DNA of 64,000 nucleotides from Piscibacillus salipiscarius JCM 13188 (GCF_001311865.1 NZ_BBCD01000016.1:1-64000); one strand, 5' to 3'; shown: positions 30,611 to 41,838, counted from the stretch's first letter. Numbers and translations: made by a program. The notes: a model not told the origin generated them from the letters alone.

Positions 30611-31558
30611 TTATCGCTCAACGACTTGATCATTGACTTCGGCGAGAAAGTGACTAATTTTCCTAACTGTCTTTCGAATTCGTTCTTCAAAAATGATCAC
30701 ATTCGTAAAGTATCCGTGAACCATTCCTAATTCAAGCTTTGCATCCATTTTGACACCAGCTTCTTTAAGCCTTCTAGCGTATGCTAATCCTTCATCACGT
30801 AAAACATCATTCTCAGCTACAATAACAATAGCCGGAGGTAAGCCGCTCAAATCTTCACACGTTAGCGGGGCTATGTATGGGTTATAATAATCCTCTTCAT
30901 CTCTTACATAATGATCTCCAAACCACTGCATTAACGTTCGGTCTAACCCGTAACCATTAGAAAATTCCTCATATGATGAAGTGTCATAGCTTAAATTCGT
31001 TATTGGATAGACTAGCACTTGAGCTTTAACAGGCGGCCCTTCTCGGTCTTTTGCCAGCATTGCAACTCCTGTAGCTAAATTTCCACCCGCACTATCTCCA
31101 CCTACAGTTATATTAGTAACATCACCATCTATTTCAATTGGATTTGCATAGACCCACTCTAAAGCAGAATAACAGTCCTCTAATGGTGTTGGATATTTAT
31201 ATTCAGGAGATAATCGGTAATCGACTGACACAACAATTCGCTTGGTTTGATTAGTCAAAATTCGGCATGTGGCATCGACTAAATCTAAATCACCTAAGAC
31301 CCAACCACCTCCGTGATAGTAAATAAATACTGGAAATGGGCCCTCTCCTTCAGGTTTATATACTCTAATTGGAACCTCATAATCGTCACTTGCTTTAAAA
31401 TGACGATCTTCAACTTCATGTACATCTTCAAACCCTTGACTGACTACTGGTATTTGTCTAAATAATGACCTTACTTCTTCTGTTTCCATTAATGACAGGT
31501 CGGGCATTTCCTCAAACATTTCTAAATAAACTTTCGACTGTTCATTTAGATTAGCCAT
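30611..31558 (-). CDS. Alpha/beta hydrolase, HSL-type esterase
   Basis: An intact 315-residue carboxylesterase of the hormone-sensitive lipase family. The oxyanion-hole motif is YYHGGGWVLGDLDLVDA, the nucleophile is GDSAGGN, the catalytic Asp is in VIVAENDVLRDEG, and the His is in MVHGYF. The ATG at 31558 (MANLNEQ) follows AAGGATGG. No signal peptide, so it is cytoplasmic. It stands alone between two terminators. Confidence 0.92.
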   Translation of the reverse strand: MANLNEQSKVYLEMFEEMPDLSLMETEEVRSLFRQIPVVSQGFEDVHEVEDRHFKASDDYEVPIRVYKPEGEGPFPVFIYYHGGGWVLGDLDLVDATCRILTNQTKRIVVSVDYRLSPEYKYPTPLEDCYSALEWVYANPIEIDGDVTNITVGGDSAGGNLATGVAMLAKDREGPPVKAQVLVYPITNLSYDTSSYEEFSNGYGLDRTLMQWFGDHYVRDEEDYYNPYIAPLTCEDLSGLPPAIVIVAENDVLRDEGLAYARRLKEAGVKMDAKLELGMVHGYFTNVIIFEERIRKTVRKISHFLAEVNDQVVER

Positions 31559-31705
31559 AGACACCATCCTTTTCTGAATTTGTTTAATTATATTGGTGTC
31601 TGTTTTAGTTTAGAAGTTAAAATCTAGACTTGTTTCCAGTTTTTCCTTTTGATACTAGTTAAATTTATGGGGAAAATTTTTAATTTATAAGGAAATCCAT
31701 GTATA

Positions 31706-31740
31706 TATAAAACTGACCAGCCATTGTTTATAGCTGGTCA
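31706..31740 (-). terminator. Intrinsic terminator of the sulfane-sulfur operon
   Basis: A perfect TGACCAGC/GCTGGTCA stem ends in GTTTTATAT on the minus strand, 11 bases after the MBL stop codon. Confidence 0.75.
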
Positions 31741-31751
31741 TACCTGATTAA

Positions 31752-32876
31752 TTATCTGATTGCGCAACGGTTTGGTCCAATTTCCATTTCACGTTGTTCT
31801 TCATCCTCTGGTTTCTTTTGACCCATGTTTGTTTGACGAATATCATTATACGAGTTTGGCTGTGGTGGTAAGTTATCTGTTACAGCAGACCTGAATTCTT
31901 CTTCACTTTCTATATTTAAGCCATGGTTTTCTTTATATAACTTACCTAACTTCTCTGATATACTACCATCTTGATTCATTTCTTTTATACTCATATAATG
32001 TGCCGGTAATACTATTAACTCCTCAGGCAATTTTTTTGTATCTCTTATATAACGTCTCTCTTAAATCTGCAACCCAATCCTCCGCTTTTCCAGCTAAGTC
32101 AGGTCGTCCAATTGAGTCAATGAATAGAATATCACCCGTTAATAGATACTGCTCATCAATGATATAAGACGTGCTTCCAATAGTATGCCCTGGCGAGTAA
32201 AAAGCTTTAATGGTCGTATCACCAACTTTGATTTCATCACCATCCTCTACTGGCTGATAATCAAATTGAACATCGGTTGCATCTTTGAGTGGTAAATAAT
32301 AAGTTGCCTCATGTTTGTTCGCTAAATCTCTTCCACCTGAAATATGGTCCGCATGCAAGTGGGTATCGAGAACCGATTTTATTGAAAAGCTGTGTTCTTT
32401 TATAAATTCATCATATTGATTCGTCATTCGATTAGCATCAATAATTGCAGCTTCACCATTTGATTCGATTAAATAAGATAAACAACCTTTACCTATTCGA
32501 ACAAATTGGTAAATCGTCCCACCTGACACTTTACCAATTTCGATCGGTTCTAAGTGCTCACTGTACGCTTTCATGCCACCTTCAATAGAATATACATTGT
32601 CATAGCCAGCCTCAGCAATTTGCTCAGCTACCATTTGGGATGAACCACCTTTAGCACAAATGACATAAATCGGTTGATCTTTTGGAAGCTTCTCTTCTAC
32701 TGGCTCAACACCATCCATTAAATCAAAATAAGGTTGGTTATGAATTTCAACATTATCACCTTCAACCTTCCAGTCATCAAAATCATCCGTATTTCGAACA
32801 TCTAAAATAAACAAATGTTCACCATTAAAATTTTACTCGTCAATTCTTTTACAGAAATATGTTTAACATCTGACAT
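31752..32876 (-). CDS. Rhodanese-MBL fusion, persulfide dioxygenase type (YrkH-like), frameshifted
   Basis: A two-domain protein of about 374 residues. The N-terminal rhodanese-like domain ([29 protein letters not shown]) has a Cys in CAKGGSS. The C-terminal metallo-beta-lactamase domain has [43 protein letters not shown] and LPAHY, the ligand set of ETHE1-type persulfide dioxygenases, which oxidise glutathione or bacillithiol persulfide to sulfite. Shifts occur near 32830 and 32035. It is the last gene of a four-gene sulfur operon. Confidence 0.88.
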
Positions 32877-32889
32877 TAGGATCCCTCCT

Positions 32890-33278
32890 TTAGAATGTTA
32901 ATGTCACATTTGCATCCTCAGCAAAGCTTAAGAACATTGCTGCACCACCGACTTCGATCCCTTCAACGAACTGATCCTTATCTAACTCATCACATCCATT
33001 GTCATTTGACAGCCAATCATTTTGACGTTTAAATCTTTTGCCATACTTAATAACTCCTCTACTGGAGGTACATTTGCTTTCTTAAACCCTTCTTGAAAGT
33101 GTTCTTTTCCTTGAGGTAAAGGTAATTGTTTATGGGCATCTTTGTGTATCAGATTTAACCCTTCAAATGTAAAGAATATCCCAACTTCTGCATCAGTTGC
33201 AGCTGCAGCTGTTGCTATATTAAACACTTTATAAGCATCAAACATCCCGCCATTTGCGGCAATAATCGCTACTTTCAT
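32890..33278 (-). CDS. DsrE/DsrF-like sulfur-carrier family protein (YrkE-like), frameshifted
   Basis: A small protein of about 130 residues. It begins MKVAIIAANGGMFDAYKVFN, then AEVGIFFTFEGLNL, and has the conserved cysteine in MIGCQMTMDVM, as in DsrE-type sulfur transferases. A shift near 32990 separates the tail DELDKDQFVEGIEVGGAAMF and FAEDANVTLTF. In B. subtilis the equivalent gene sits with yrkF and yrkH, matching this operon. It likely relays sulfane sulfur. Confidence 0.87.
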
Positions 33279-33294
33279 AATGAAAATCTCCTTT

Positions 33295-33865
33295 TTAATG
33301 ATTTTGATCTACAGGTCCATCCCACTCATTCATACCTGGTACTACATTTTTCACATTCTTATAACCTTTTGTTGCTAACTTTTGAGCTGCAAGGTCACTT
33401 CTATTACCTGTGCGACAAATAACATGCAAATCATCCTCTTCATTTAGTTCATTAAAAACGTTCTTCCAATTCACCTAAAGGAATATTAATAGACCCTGGA
33501 ATATGTCCAAATGCATACTCGGCTGGTTCCCGAACATCTAGAATTGTAATCGTCTCATCACCATCTATCATTTCTCTTAAATCTTTTAAGTCCATTACAT
33601 CTCCATGTTTTGTTTCTGATGTGTCTTCTTCACTAGCTTTTCGTAAATAATGTTTAAGTATATCTCCATCTTCTTTAGTTCCAAGATAATGATGGCCAGT
33701 ACTTTCAGCCCAAGCTTTAATATCCGCAGTAGAACCTTGATCTGTTGCCTGCACTTCCATAACTTGTCCAGGTTCTAACTGATTAAATTCTTTTTTAGTT
33801 TTCACAATTGGCATAGGACATGCGAGTCCCTTTGCATCTAAAACTCGGTTTACATTAACCTCCAT
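33295..33865 (-). CDS. TusA-rhodanese fusion (YrkF-like), frameshifted
   Basis: About 190 residues. The first 75 are a TusA sulfur-carrier domain with GLACPMPIVKTKK, where the Cys of the CPxP motif carries persulfide. A rhodanese domain follows: TITILDVREPAEYAFGHIPG and, after a shift near 33455 (TTTTT run), VICRTGNRSDLAAQKL with the active Cys. The tail is PGMNEWDGPVDQNH. It passes sulfane sulfur within the operon. Confidence 0.88.
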
Positions 33866-33878
33866 TCACTTCACCTCC

Positions 33879-34185
33879 TTAACGTTCAACTTTACCTTCC
33901 CATTCGAGCATCCCACCAGGCATGTTTTTGACCTTATACCCTTTACTTTTTAAAAAATCCGTTGCTTTACCACTTCTTCCGCCTGATCGGCACACCATTA
34001 TATGTTCTTTGTTCTCATCGATTTCACTAAGTCGGTCAGGTAACTCCCCAAGTGGTATATGTTGAGCGCCTGGAATTTTCCCTTGTGCGACCTCATCATC
34101 TTCCCGGACGTCAATAATACTCAATTCTTTATGATCTTCGAGTTCTTTTTTTAACTTCTTCAGGCTTCATTTCTTGGTGTGACAT
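33879..34185 (-). CDS. Rhodanese-like domain protein, frameshifted near start
   Basis: About 101 residues, a single rhodanese domain: SIIDVREDDEVAQGKIPGA, HIMVCRSGGRSGKATDFL (active Cys) and NMPGGMLEWEG. The start is ATG at 34185 (MSHQEMKPEEVKK), and a shift in an AAAAAAA run near 34145 joins it to the body. GGGG lies close upstream. It is the first gene of the sulfur operon. Confidence 0.88.
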
Positions 34186-34240
34186 ATAAAAACCCCTTTT
34201 TTATTTTCATATCAAACTTAATTTGTCTCACATTTTGTGC

Positions 34241-34263
34241 TTTATACGATAACGGGTATTAAA
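34241..34263 (-). promoter_or_regulatory. Candidate CsoR/CstR-type operator upstream of the sulfur operon
   Basis: The stretch TTTATACGATAACGGGTATT has TTTATAC and GTATTAAA arms around a GC-containing centre. CstR and CsoR operators are imperfect ATAC...GTAT inverted repeats in G/C runs, and CstR controls this kind of operon. No regulator gene of that family is in the window. Confidence 0.4.
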
Positions 34264-34276
34264 AATTTTTAGAACC

Positions 34277-34291
34277 TTGAAAGCGCTTTAT
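34277..34291 (+). promoter_or_regulatory. Candidate catabolite-responsive element (cre)
   Basis: TTGAAAGCGCTTTAT matches the CcpA site pattern TGAAANCGNTTTCA at all but the last positions. It lies 169 bases before the permease/amidohydrolase pair, suggesting carbon catabolite control of those genes. Confidence 0.5.
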
Positions 34292-34459
34292 TAGGCTGTT
34301 TTTGAAATCGTTTCCTTTAGGTAAATATCAATACGTTAAGCATTTTCACACAAAGTATAACCACTATTTAGATTTGTATAAATAGTCAGAAATTAGTTAT
34401 TTACAACCCTTTTACGCGGTGCTATAGTGAATATTAAATTTTATGAGGAGGGATTAGGA

Positions 34460-35634
34460 ATGTCAGAATTACTAAATAATCCACTAATTGCAACTGTACT
34501 CATATTTTCACTAATTGCTTTTGGTGAATGGGTATCAATCATCACTCGAGCAAGAATTCCAATGTTATTAACAGCGATGGTGAGCTTCCTAATCCTGTCA
34601 TGGACCGGCATTTTTCCGGAAGACATCATGGACCGCTCACAATTTGCCGTTTTAGGTTCAATCTTAATTGGGCCAGCCATTGTGCATATGGGAACTTTAA
34701 TTCCACTTTCTATATTAAGAAGTCAATATAAAGCCGTCTTGATTGCACTCAGTGGACTCGTTGTTTCCGGGGTTCTAGTCCTATCAATTATTACTTTTGT
34801 ATTTAGTTATGAGACAGCTGTTGCCGGGATCGGACCAATTAGTGGTGGTGTAGTCGCCTTACTAATTACACAAGAAAAACTAACGGAAATCGGACTTTCT
34901 GCATTAGTTGTGATCCCAGCATTAATTGTTGCTTTTCAAGGTGTGTTGGGGATGCCACTGGCGTTAAACTTTATGAGACGATATGCCAAAAAAATTGTTG
35001 AAGGTATTGATAATGGCACCTTCAGTCCAATGAAAGGAGCAACAATTGGGGAATCCATTTCAGGGGCTAAAAAACAAGGACCATTAAAATCGAGCACTAC
35101 CATTAAACTATTTTTAGTGTTTGTAGTAGGTGCTGTCGGTGTCATCTTAGGAGAAGTCACCGGGATTCATTACAGCTTATGGTGTTTAGGACTTGGGATT
35201 GTGTCCGTTAAGTTTGGGATTCTGGAAAGCGAATCTCTTAACCGTGCTAATTCATTCACATTGACGATGATTGGGATTATTTTGTCGTCATTGGAACCAT
35301 GGCTGATGTATCACCTGGGCAGGTCATTGATAACTTACCAGCTATTTTATCTATTCTACTGTTAGGCACTTTCGGAATTGCTCTTGGTGGTTTCGTCGGT
35401 TCTAAATTGGTCAAATGGGACCCATTAAAAGGGATGCCTGTTGCTTTAACAGCCTTATTTGGATTTCCAGGAGATTATATCCTATGTGAAGAAGTAAGTA
35501 GAAGTACAGCACGTAATGAGAAGGAAGAGAAGATGATCTTTGATGAGCTTTTAACACCGATGTTGATTGGCGGATTTACGACCGTTACGGTGGCGTCCGT
35601 AATCATTGCAGGAATTTTAATTCAAACTCTATAA
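34460..35634 (+). CDS. Polytopic membrane protein, probable permease, frameshifted
   Basis: About 391 residues with ten or so hydrophobic helices. The start MSELLNNPLIATVLI has GAGGAGGG upstream. Notable loops are GPISGGVVALLITQEKLTEIG and ALFGFPGDYILCEEVSRSTARNE. A missing T near 35290 joins IIFVVIGTMADVSPGQVIDN. I do not recognise the family with confidence; the fold resembles sodium-coupled organic anion transporters. The next gene, 12 bases downstream, is an amidohydrolase, so it probably brings in that enzyme's substrate. Confidence 0.75.
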
Positions 35635-35646
35635 GGAGGAATTTAA

Positions 35647-36903
35647 ATGGGTAAAACATTATTCAAAAATGGATTATTAGTTGATGGAAATGGCGGTGAG
35701 CCAAATTAGATCAGGTCGTCGTCACCCAAGATCAAAAAATCCTTTACGTAGGACCTGAAGACAGTTATGAAGCAACTGGAGAAGAAAAATGTTGTTGATG
35801 CTCAAGGTGGCACGATTTTACCAGGTTTTATTGATACGCATGTTCATATGATGATGGAATATACACCTTTATCAGAACGTTTAACGAAGCCATTTTCATA
35901 TATGTATTTTGAAGCGCAGAAGTACCTTGAAAATACCTTAAATGCTGGTGTTACTTCAGTTAGAGATGCTTTAGGTACTGATTTAGGAGTTAAAAAAGCT
36001 ATTGAAGAAGGTTTGATCAAAGGGCCTAGAATGCAGCTTAGCATTAATGCATTAACCATAACTGGTGGTCACGGTGATGGTACACAATTAAACGGAGATG
36101 TGCTTGACCTTCTCCCTTCTGGTCATCGCGGGATGCCAGATGGACGATGTGATGGTGTTGCAGAGGTAAGAAAGAAGACTCGCGAAATGTTGCGTGCCGG
36201 TGCAGAAGTTATTAAAGTCCATGCAACAGGCGGCGTATTAAGCCCAACTGATCACCCAGAGTTTACTCAGTTCTCTTTAGAAGAATTAAAAGCAATCGTT
36301 GAAGAAGGTCGTTTCCGCAAAGGTGTTAAAGTCATGGCTCATGCCCAGGGATCTGAAGGTATTAAAAATGCTGTTCGGGCAGGCATTCATTCTATTGAGC
36401 ATGGTATTTTTATTGATGATGAAGCCATCGAATTAATGCTTGAAAATGGCACTTATTTAGTTCCAACATTACTAGCTCCAGTATCAGTTTTAGAAACTGC
36501 TGATGAAAAAGGTATGCCTCAATCGGCTGTTGAAAAATCAAAAGAGGTCATCGAACAGCATCGTGCTAGTTTCACCAAGGCTTATCAAGCAGGAGTTAAA
36601 ATAGCGATGGGAACTGATGCGGGTGTTATGAAACACGGAACTAACCTACGTGAATTAGGCTTAATGGTTGATGCCGGTATGACACCAATGGATGCTATTG
36701 TTGCAACAACTAAAACAGCATCAGAATGTCTTGGTTGGAGTGATCAAGTCGGCACACTTGAAGAAGGTAAATTAGCCGATGTGGTCATCACAAAAGGGAA
36801 ACCACTAGATGATATTTATTCTTTAGCAAATAATGATGAAATCCAGTATGTATTAAAAGGTGGTCAAGTCCAAAAAATCTCCTATCTACTAAGCAAGAGT
36901 TAA
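35647..36903 (+). CDS. Amidohydrolase family metalloenzyme (imidazolonepropionase/prolidase-like), frameshifted
   Basis: A cytoplasmic TIM-barrel metal hydrolase of about 418 residues. The metal motif PGFIDTHVHMMMEYTPLS (HxH), the bridging-Lys region AEVIKVHATGGVLSP, then VMAHAQGSEG, IHSIEHGIFIDD and MGTDAGVMKHGTN give the full ligand set. It begins MGKTLFKNGLLVDGNGGEPN, with shifts near 35700 and 35790. GGAGG precedes the ATG. Relatives hydrolyse dipeptides or cyclic amides. It pairs with the upstream permease. Confidence 0.85.
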
Positions 36904-36923
36904 CCCATCATTAAAATTATCTA

Positions 36924-36960
36924 AAAAGGAATGCCGTCATGCAAATGGCATTCCTTTTAT
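36924..36960 (+). terminator. Intrinsic terminator after the amidohydrolase
   Basis: A 12-bp stem AAAAGGAATGCC/GGCATTCCTTTT with an 11-base loop. Its flanking A and T runs allow use on both strands, and the convergent coiled-coil gene ends inside it. Confidence 0.85.
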
Positions 36961-37307
36961 TTAAGATCTTCTTCCTTTTGGTTACATCCTTGAAGTTCAA
37001 TAAGTTCCTCTTTCAATTGCTGGTGATCGTGTTCGAGCTTCTCTAAAGCATTTTGATACATATTTACTTTTATATTAGCGACATCTAACAAACGCTTATA
37101 ATGTTCAAGTTTAATTTCTAATGAACTTAGATGTTCTCCTAAGTCTTCTTGTTTTTCTAAATTCCTGATTTTCTTTTTTAATTGTTCAATTAACAGATAA
37201 TGATGAGAATGCTCAATTTCGTCAATTCTTTTTGTTTCTTTTTAAGTTCAGACTGTAAATAAATCAATTTTGTTGAAGTTGTATGGCATCTTGTTTTGAT
37301 TCAGACA
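36957..37307 (-). CDS. Small coiled-coil protein, frameshifted
   Basis: Read from the minus strand: MSESKQDAIQLQQKLIYLQ, then SELKKKQK, and across a second shift IDEIEHSHHYLLIEQLKKK to VNMYQNALEKLEHDHQQLKE and QKEEDLK. About 116 residues, almost entirely heptad-like with charged e/g positions. Shifts are at an AAAA run near 37275 and in an AAAAA region near 37235, so no long open frame exists. TTTTTTCTCCTCC (minus: GGAGGAG) precedes the ATG at 37307. Function unknown; it lies beyond the Ku terminator. Confidence 0.7.
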
Positions 37308-37477
37308 TTTTTTCTCCTCCCCGCGCTCTGGGTACTTATCTATATGACCCTATTGTGAGGAAAGTTCAGCATACATAACAAATTCTAAAGACACTCACTC
37401 CATCGCTGCTGTTACTTGCGACAATTGAAGCTACTAATGTTCAATCATTTCTCCCTCTAAGGTTTTATGAAATACAA

Positions 37478-37512
37478 TAAAAAAAGAACCTGATTATAGA
37501 TCAGATTCTTTT
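37478..37512 (-). terminator. Intrinsic terminator after ku
   Basis: AGAATCTGAT pairs with ATCAGGTTCT with one G-U pair and ends in TTTTTTTATTG on the minus strand. Confidence 0.85.
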
Positions 37513-37525
37513 TACACAAAATTTT

Positions 37526-38394
37526 TTATTTTGAAGCTTTTTCTTTCTTTTTAGATGAAGATGATTTTTTCTGTTTAGAAGTGGTTGTTTTAGATTTTTC
37601 GTGGTGCTTTTCTTTTTACTTTTCTGAGACTCATTTAATGATTTCTCTAATGCAGCCATTAAATCATCAACATTCTCTGGAGCTTTTGGTTCTTTTGCAG
37701 TCGTAATTTCTTCTCCTGCTTTCTTCTTCTCAATTAATTCCATTAAAGCTGTTCGATACTCATCTGTATATTTTTCAGGTTCAAATTCAGCTGTTAACTG
37801 GTCTATTAACATTTTTGCCGTTTTTAGCTCTTTCTCTCCCACATCAGTTTCTTCTGGAACATTCGGAACTTCTTGAAAATCTCTTACTTCATCAGGATAA
37901 TGAATCGTTTCCATTACTAATGTATTTTCATAAATTCTAACAACGGCTAAATGCTCTTTTGAACGAATAGTGATTTTCGCTAATCCAATTTTCCCTGTGT
38001 CTTTTAAAGCCTGGCGCAATAAGGCATATGCTTTTCCACCCCCATCATTTGGCGAGAGAAAGTAACTCCGATCAAAATAAATAGGGTCAATGTCTTCTAG
38101 CTTAACGAAGTCCATTATCTCAACTGATTTATCTTCGGTTACATCTTTCAATGATTGTAAATCCTCTTCTTCAAGGACCACGAACTTGTTTTTGGTATAT
38201 TCAAACCCTTTGACAATATCGTCATTTGTGACTTCCGTTTCGCAGACTGGGCACACTTTTTCATATTTTATAGGAGATTGACATTCTTTATGAAGATTTC
38301 TAAGCTTAATATCTTTATTTTCAGTTGCTGAATGTAATTTAACCGGAATATTAACCAAACCAAAACTAATGGTTCCTTTCCACATGGTATGCAT
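37526..38394 (-). CDS. ku: Non-homologous end joining protein Ku, frameshifted near the C-terminus
   Basis: The bacterial Ku homodimer that binds DNA ends and recruits LigD. It begins MHTMWKGTISFGLVNIPVKLHSATE; the zinc-like cluster CQSPIKYEKVCPVCE and the core YFLSPNDGGGKAYALLRQAL follow. The ATG at 38394 follows AGAGGTG, so I reject the longer N-terminus. After about residue 255 a shift leads to a Lys/Ser-rich tail ending SSSSKKKEKASK, the DNA-binding extension common in Ku. It is divergent from ligD. Confidence 0.93.
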
Positions 38395-38486
38395 ACGAAT
38401 CACCTCTTTAACTTTATTGTCTGTTGCTTTGTCATAATCATTCAAGTTTTGACTAAAAATAATGGAAACGTTTTGGAGGAGACATT

Positions 38487-40224
38487 ATGTGGAAACCTAT
38501 GATTCCCACTTTAGTGGATGAACCGCCACTAAAGAAAAATTGGATTTTCGAGACAAAGTATGACGGCTTTCGGTGCGGACTAAGTTGGACGAGTGAAGAT
38601 ATAAAGTTAATTAGCCGAAACCAAAAGGACTTAACTGAAAATTTCCCTGAAGTTGTAGAGTGGTGTAAGTCACAACAGCATAAAATTGAAGATTTACTGC
38701 CCCTATTTATCGATGGTGAAATAGTTATTTTAAGAACAGAGTTTCAGGCAATCTTTGATTTAGTGCAACAACGAGGTCGTATAAAGACTAAGAAAAAAAT
38801 CAACCAAGCTAAACAGAATCGACCAGCTACATTTATGGCTTTTGACCTTATTCATTATCAAAATCATGACATTTCAAATCAATCTTTACGTGACAGACGT
38901 AAAAAATTAGAACAAATAAGCCAGCATTTACAAACTGAAAATTTTGCGTTTAGAAGACCCTTTAATTTAGTTCAACAATTTAATCAGTACGACGAAATTC
39001 ATGGCGTTATTAAGTTACACCAAGCGGAAGGTATTGTCGCAAAAAAAACCTCTTCTCCATACTCAAATGGTAAACGCACAAATGATTGGGTCAAAATCAA
39101 AAATTATCGCATGGTTCAAGGCGCTATAACAAATTGGAATGCGAATAATGATTATTTTGAAGTAGCTTATTTCAATGAAGATCAGTTCAATACATTAGGA
39201 AAAGTTAAAAATGGATTTAAGGAAAAAGATAAAAAAACGTTAATTACATTTATTCAAGAGCACGGGGAACAAACGAGCTCTTCTTTATGGTCCGTCCACC
39301 CAAGTGCTTGTATCGATATAAAATGTTTAGATGCAAAAGACGGAGAATTACGAGAACCATTTTTTCATCAATTTCGATTTGATTTAGAACCTGATGATGT
39401 TACCAAAGATTTAGTAAGAGAAGGATTGGCACAGCTTCCTAAAGAGATTGAATTATCCAAACCTGATAAAGAGTTATTCCCGCATACTACTAAGCGAGAT
39501 TATGTCCTATATTTACGTGAAGTTGCACCAATTTTATTACCTCGCCTGCAAGATAAGCGTTTAACGATGATTCGCTATCCTGACGGAATAGACGAACATT
39601 CATTTTATCAAAAGCATCTCCCTGATTATGCACCAGATTATATACAAACTGTACCAGGTGATGAAGATGAAGAAGATATATTATGTCAGGATTTAAAAGT
39701 TTATTATGGTTCGGTAATCATGCGGCATTGGAGTTTCACGTGCATTTCAAACCATACACTCTTCTTATCCAGATGAAATGGTGTTTGACTTAGACCCACC
39801 CTCTTTAAATGAATTTTCTTTGGCGATAGTAGCCGCGCAATTAATTAAAGAAATGTGTGAACATAAAGGCTTCAAGACATTTGCCAAAACATCAGGTAAA
39901 ACTGGGCTTCAAGTTCATATTCCATTAGAACCAGAAAGTATGACATTTGATGAAACACGTGAATTTATGGAAGCTGTTGCGAATGTGTTAGTAACAAAAT
40001 ACCCAAATGATTATACCATTGAAAGATTGAAAAAGAATCGAGGTAACCGGCTTTATGTTGACTATATACAACATGCTCCAGGAAAAACAATTGTCGCTCC
40101 CTATTCGCCGCGTGCAACTCGCCATGCATCGGTTGCAACACCTTTGTATTGGGATGAGGTGACCGAGCAATTAGACCCAACTAATTTCACCATTCATTCT
40201 GTTCCAGAACGTATAAAAGAATAG
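38487..40224 (+). CDS. ligD: DNA ligase D (ligase-polymerase), frameshifted
   Basis: An NHEJ enzyme of about 579 residues in the Bacillus order, ligase domain then primase-polymerase. The adenylated lysine is in IFETKYDGFRCG (Lys24). DGEIVIL, GIVAKKTSSPY and DWVKIK are ligase motifs. The polymerase domain includes ELSKPDKELFPHTTKRDY, MIRYPDGIDEHSFYQKHLP and MVFDLDPP (catalytic Asp pair). Two shifts near 39705 and 39745 break the middle of the polymerase. TTGGAGGAG precedes the ATG. With ku it repairs breaks, probably in spores. Confidence 0.93.
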
Positions 40225-40317
40225 GTTGTCCGTTTTTACAAATGCCAAACTCATGAATAGGAAAAGAAAATAAGGAAAAATTATGAATTATGATGATAAA
40301 GGTATAGGTGGGTCAAA

Positions 40318-41838
40318 ATGATTTTCAAAACCTATTTTTTAAACAAAAAACGGATTAAAAACGCACAAAAACTCACCAGAGATTGACGAAACGGTTCAAG
40401 ATTTAATCGATCAGCTTAAGAAATCAGACGATTTTAAAGAAGTGACTGTTAAAGAAGGCCTTAAACCATTAAAATTTTATTATTTTCATCCTTTAGTTGA
40501 TAAAAAATTAGTACAGAATGATATTTTACCTTATCTACAAGAGGAATCCATTCATTCACTTGAAGATATCAAACGTTCTGTTCCGATAGAAAACATGGAA
40601 GTTACAAATGACATTGCAACGATTCAGCATCAAGTATTGTCAGGCTCCTGCATGGTACAGATCGGAGAGAAAAGCAGTGAGGTTATACTTCTAAGGGCTG
40701 TCAAGAATAACCACCGGGACGTGAATATACCTGAAGTTGAATTTAGTGTCGTAGGTCCAAAAGAAGCTTTTATCGAATCACTAGATGTTAATCTAAATTT
40801 AGTAAGAAGAAGACTACCAATACCAGAATTAAGAGTTGAAGAAATAACGGTTGGTAAAATTACTAAAACCAAAATTGCCATACTTAGCATCGAAGGGATT
40901 ACGAATAAGGAGAATGTCAATACTCTAAAGCAAAGAATTAATGATATTGAAATTGACTCTGTTATTGATAGTTCATATATCGTCCAGCTGATCTCTGATA
41001 ATCAGCATTCACCCTTCCCGCAATTTATAGATACTGAGCGACCAGACCGAATTGCCGCCGTACTTGGAGAAGGTAAAGTTGCATTTTTGGTTGACGGTGC
41101 TCCGCATGGCATTATTGGTCCAACGACACTTGTTGAGTTTTTCTCAGCATTTGAGGATTACTTTCTTAATTGGTTAACAGCTTCATTCTTTAGGTTAATT
41201 CGTTCATTTGCCGTTGTTTTCTCTATTCTAGTTACACCTATTTATGTAGCTGTATTAACCTATCATTATGAGATTATCCCTAAGGATTTGTTAGGGATTT
41301 TGGTTACATCAAGGCGTGAAATACCATTACCACCAATATTAGAAGCTATATTTTTAGAGCTGGCAATTGAGTTGTTAAGAGAGGCTGGAGCAAGACTGCC
41401 AACAAAAGTCGGACAAACAATCGGTATCGTGGGCGGAATTGTAATCGGAACAGCATCGGTTGAAGCTGGGCTAACGAGTAACGTGTTATTGATCTTTGTA
41501 GCCCTTGCTGCATTAGCATCATTTACAACACCTGTTTATCAAATTGGTAATACAATCCGTTTATTGCGCTTTCCATTTCTGTTTATGGCACATATATGGG
41601 GATTATTAGGCATTTCAATTTGTTTCTGTTTGTGATGTCCCATTTATTAAGATTAAGCTCTTTAGGAAGACCTTATTTAGAGCCTATCTATCCCCCGCGA
41701 GTTCAGGATTTAAAAGATGCGTTTATTAGATTACCTTGGTCGAGACAATCGAAACGTCCAGTAGAAGCCCAAACACAAGATACTATGAGGTTCAATCAAA
41801 AGAAAGCTAAGAAAAAGAAAACTGAAGTAGATGAGTAG
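40318..41838 (+). CDS. Spore germination protein GerA-A type, frameshifted
   Basis: The A subunit of a GerA nutrient receptor in the spore inner membrane. It has a soluble N-terminal domain, the conserved QFIDTERPDRIAAVLGEGKV and FLVDGAPHGIIGPTTLVEFF, and a membrane domain (VVFSILVTPIYVAVLTYH, ILLIFVALAALASF). Shifts occur near 40360 and 41615. The start is uncertain: ATG at 40318 (MIFKTYFLNK) or an upstream ATG at about 40283 with AAGGA before it. A candidate sigma-G -35 (TGAATA) is nearby. It is the first gene of gerA-B-C. Confidence 0.88.
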
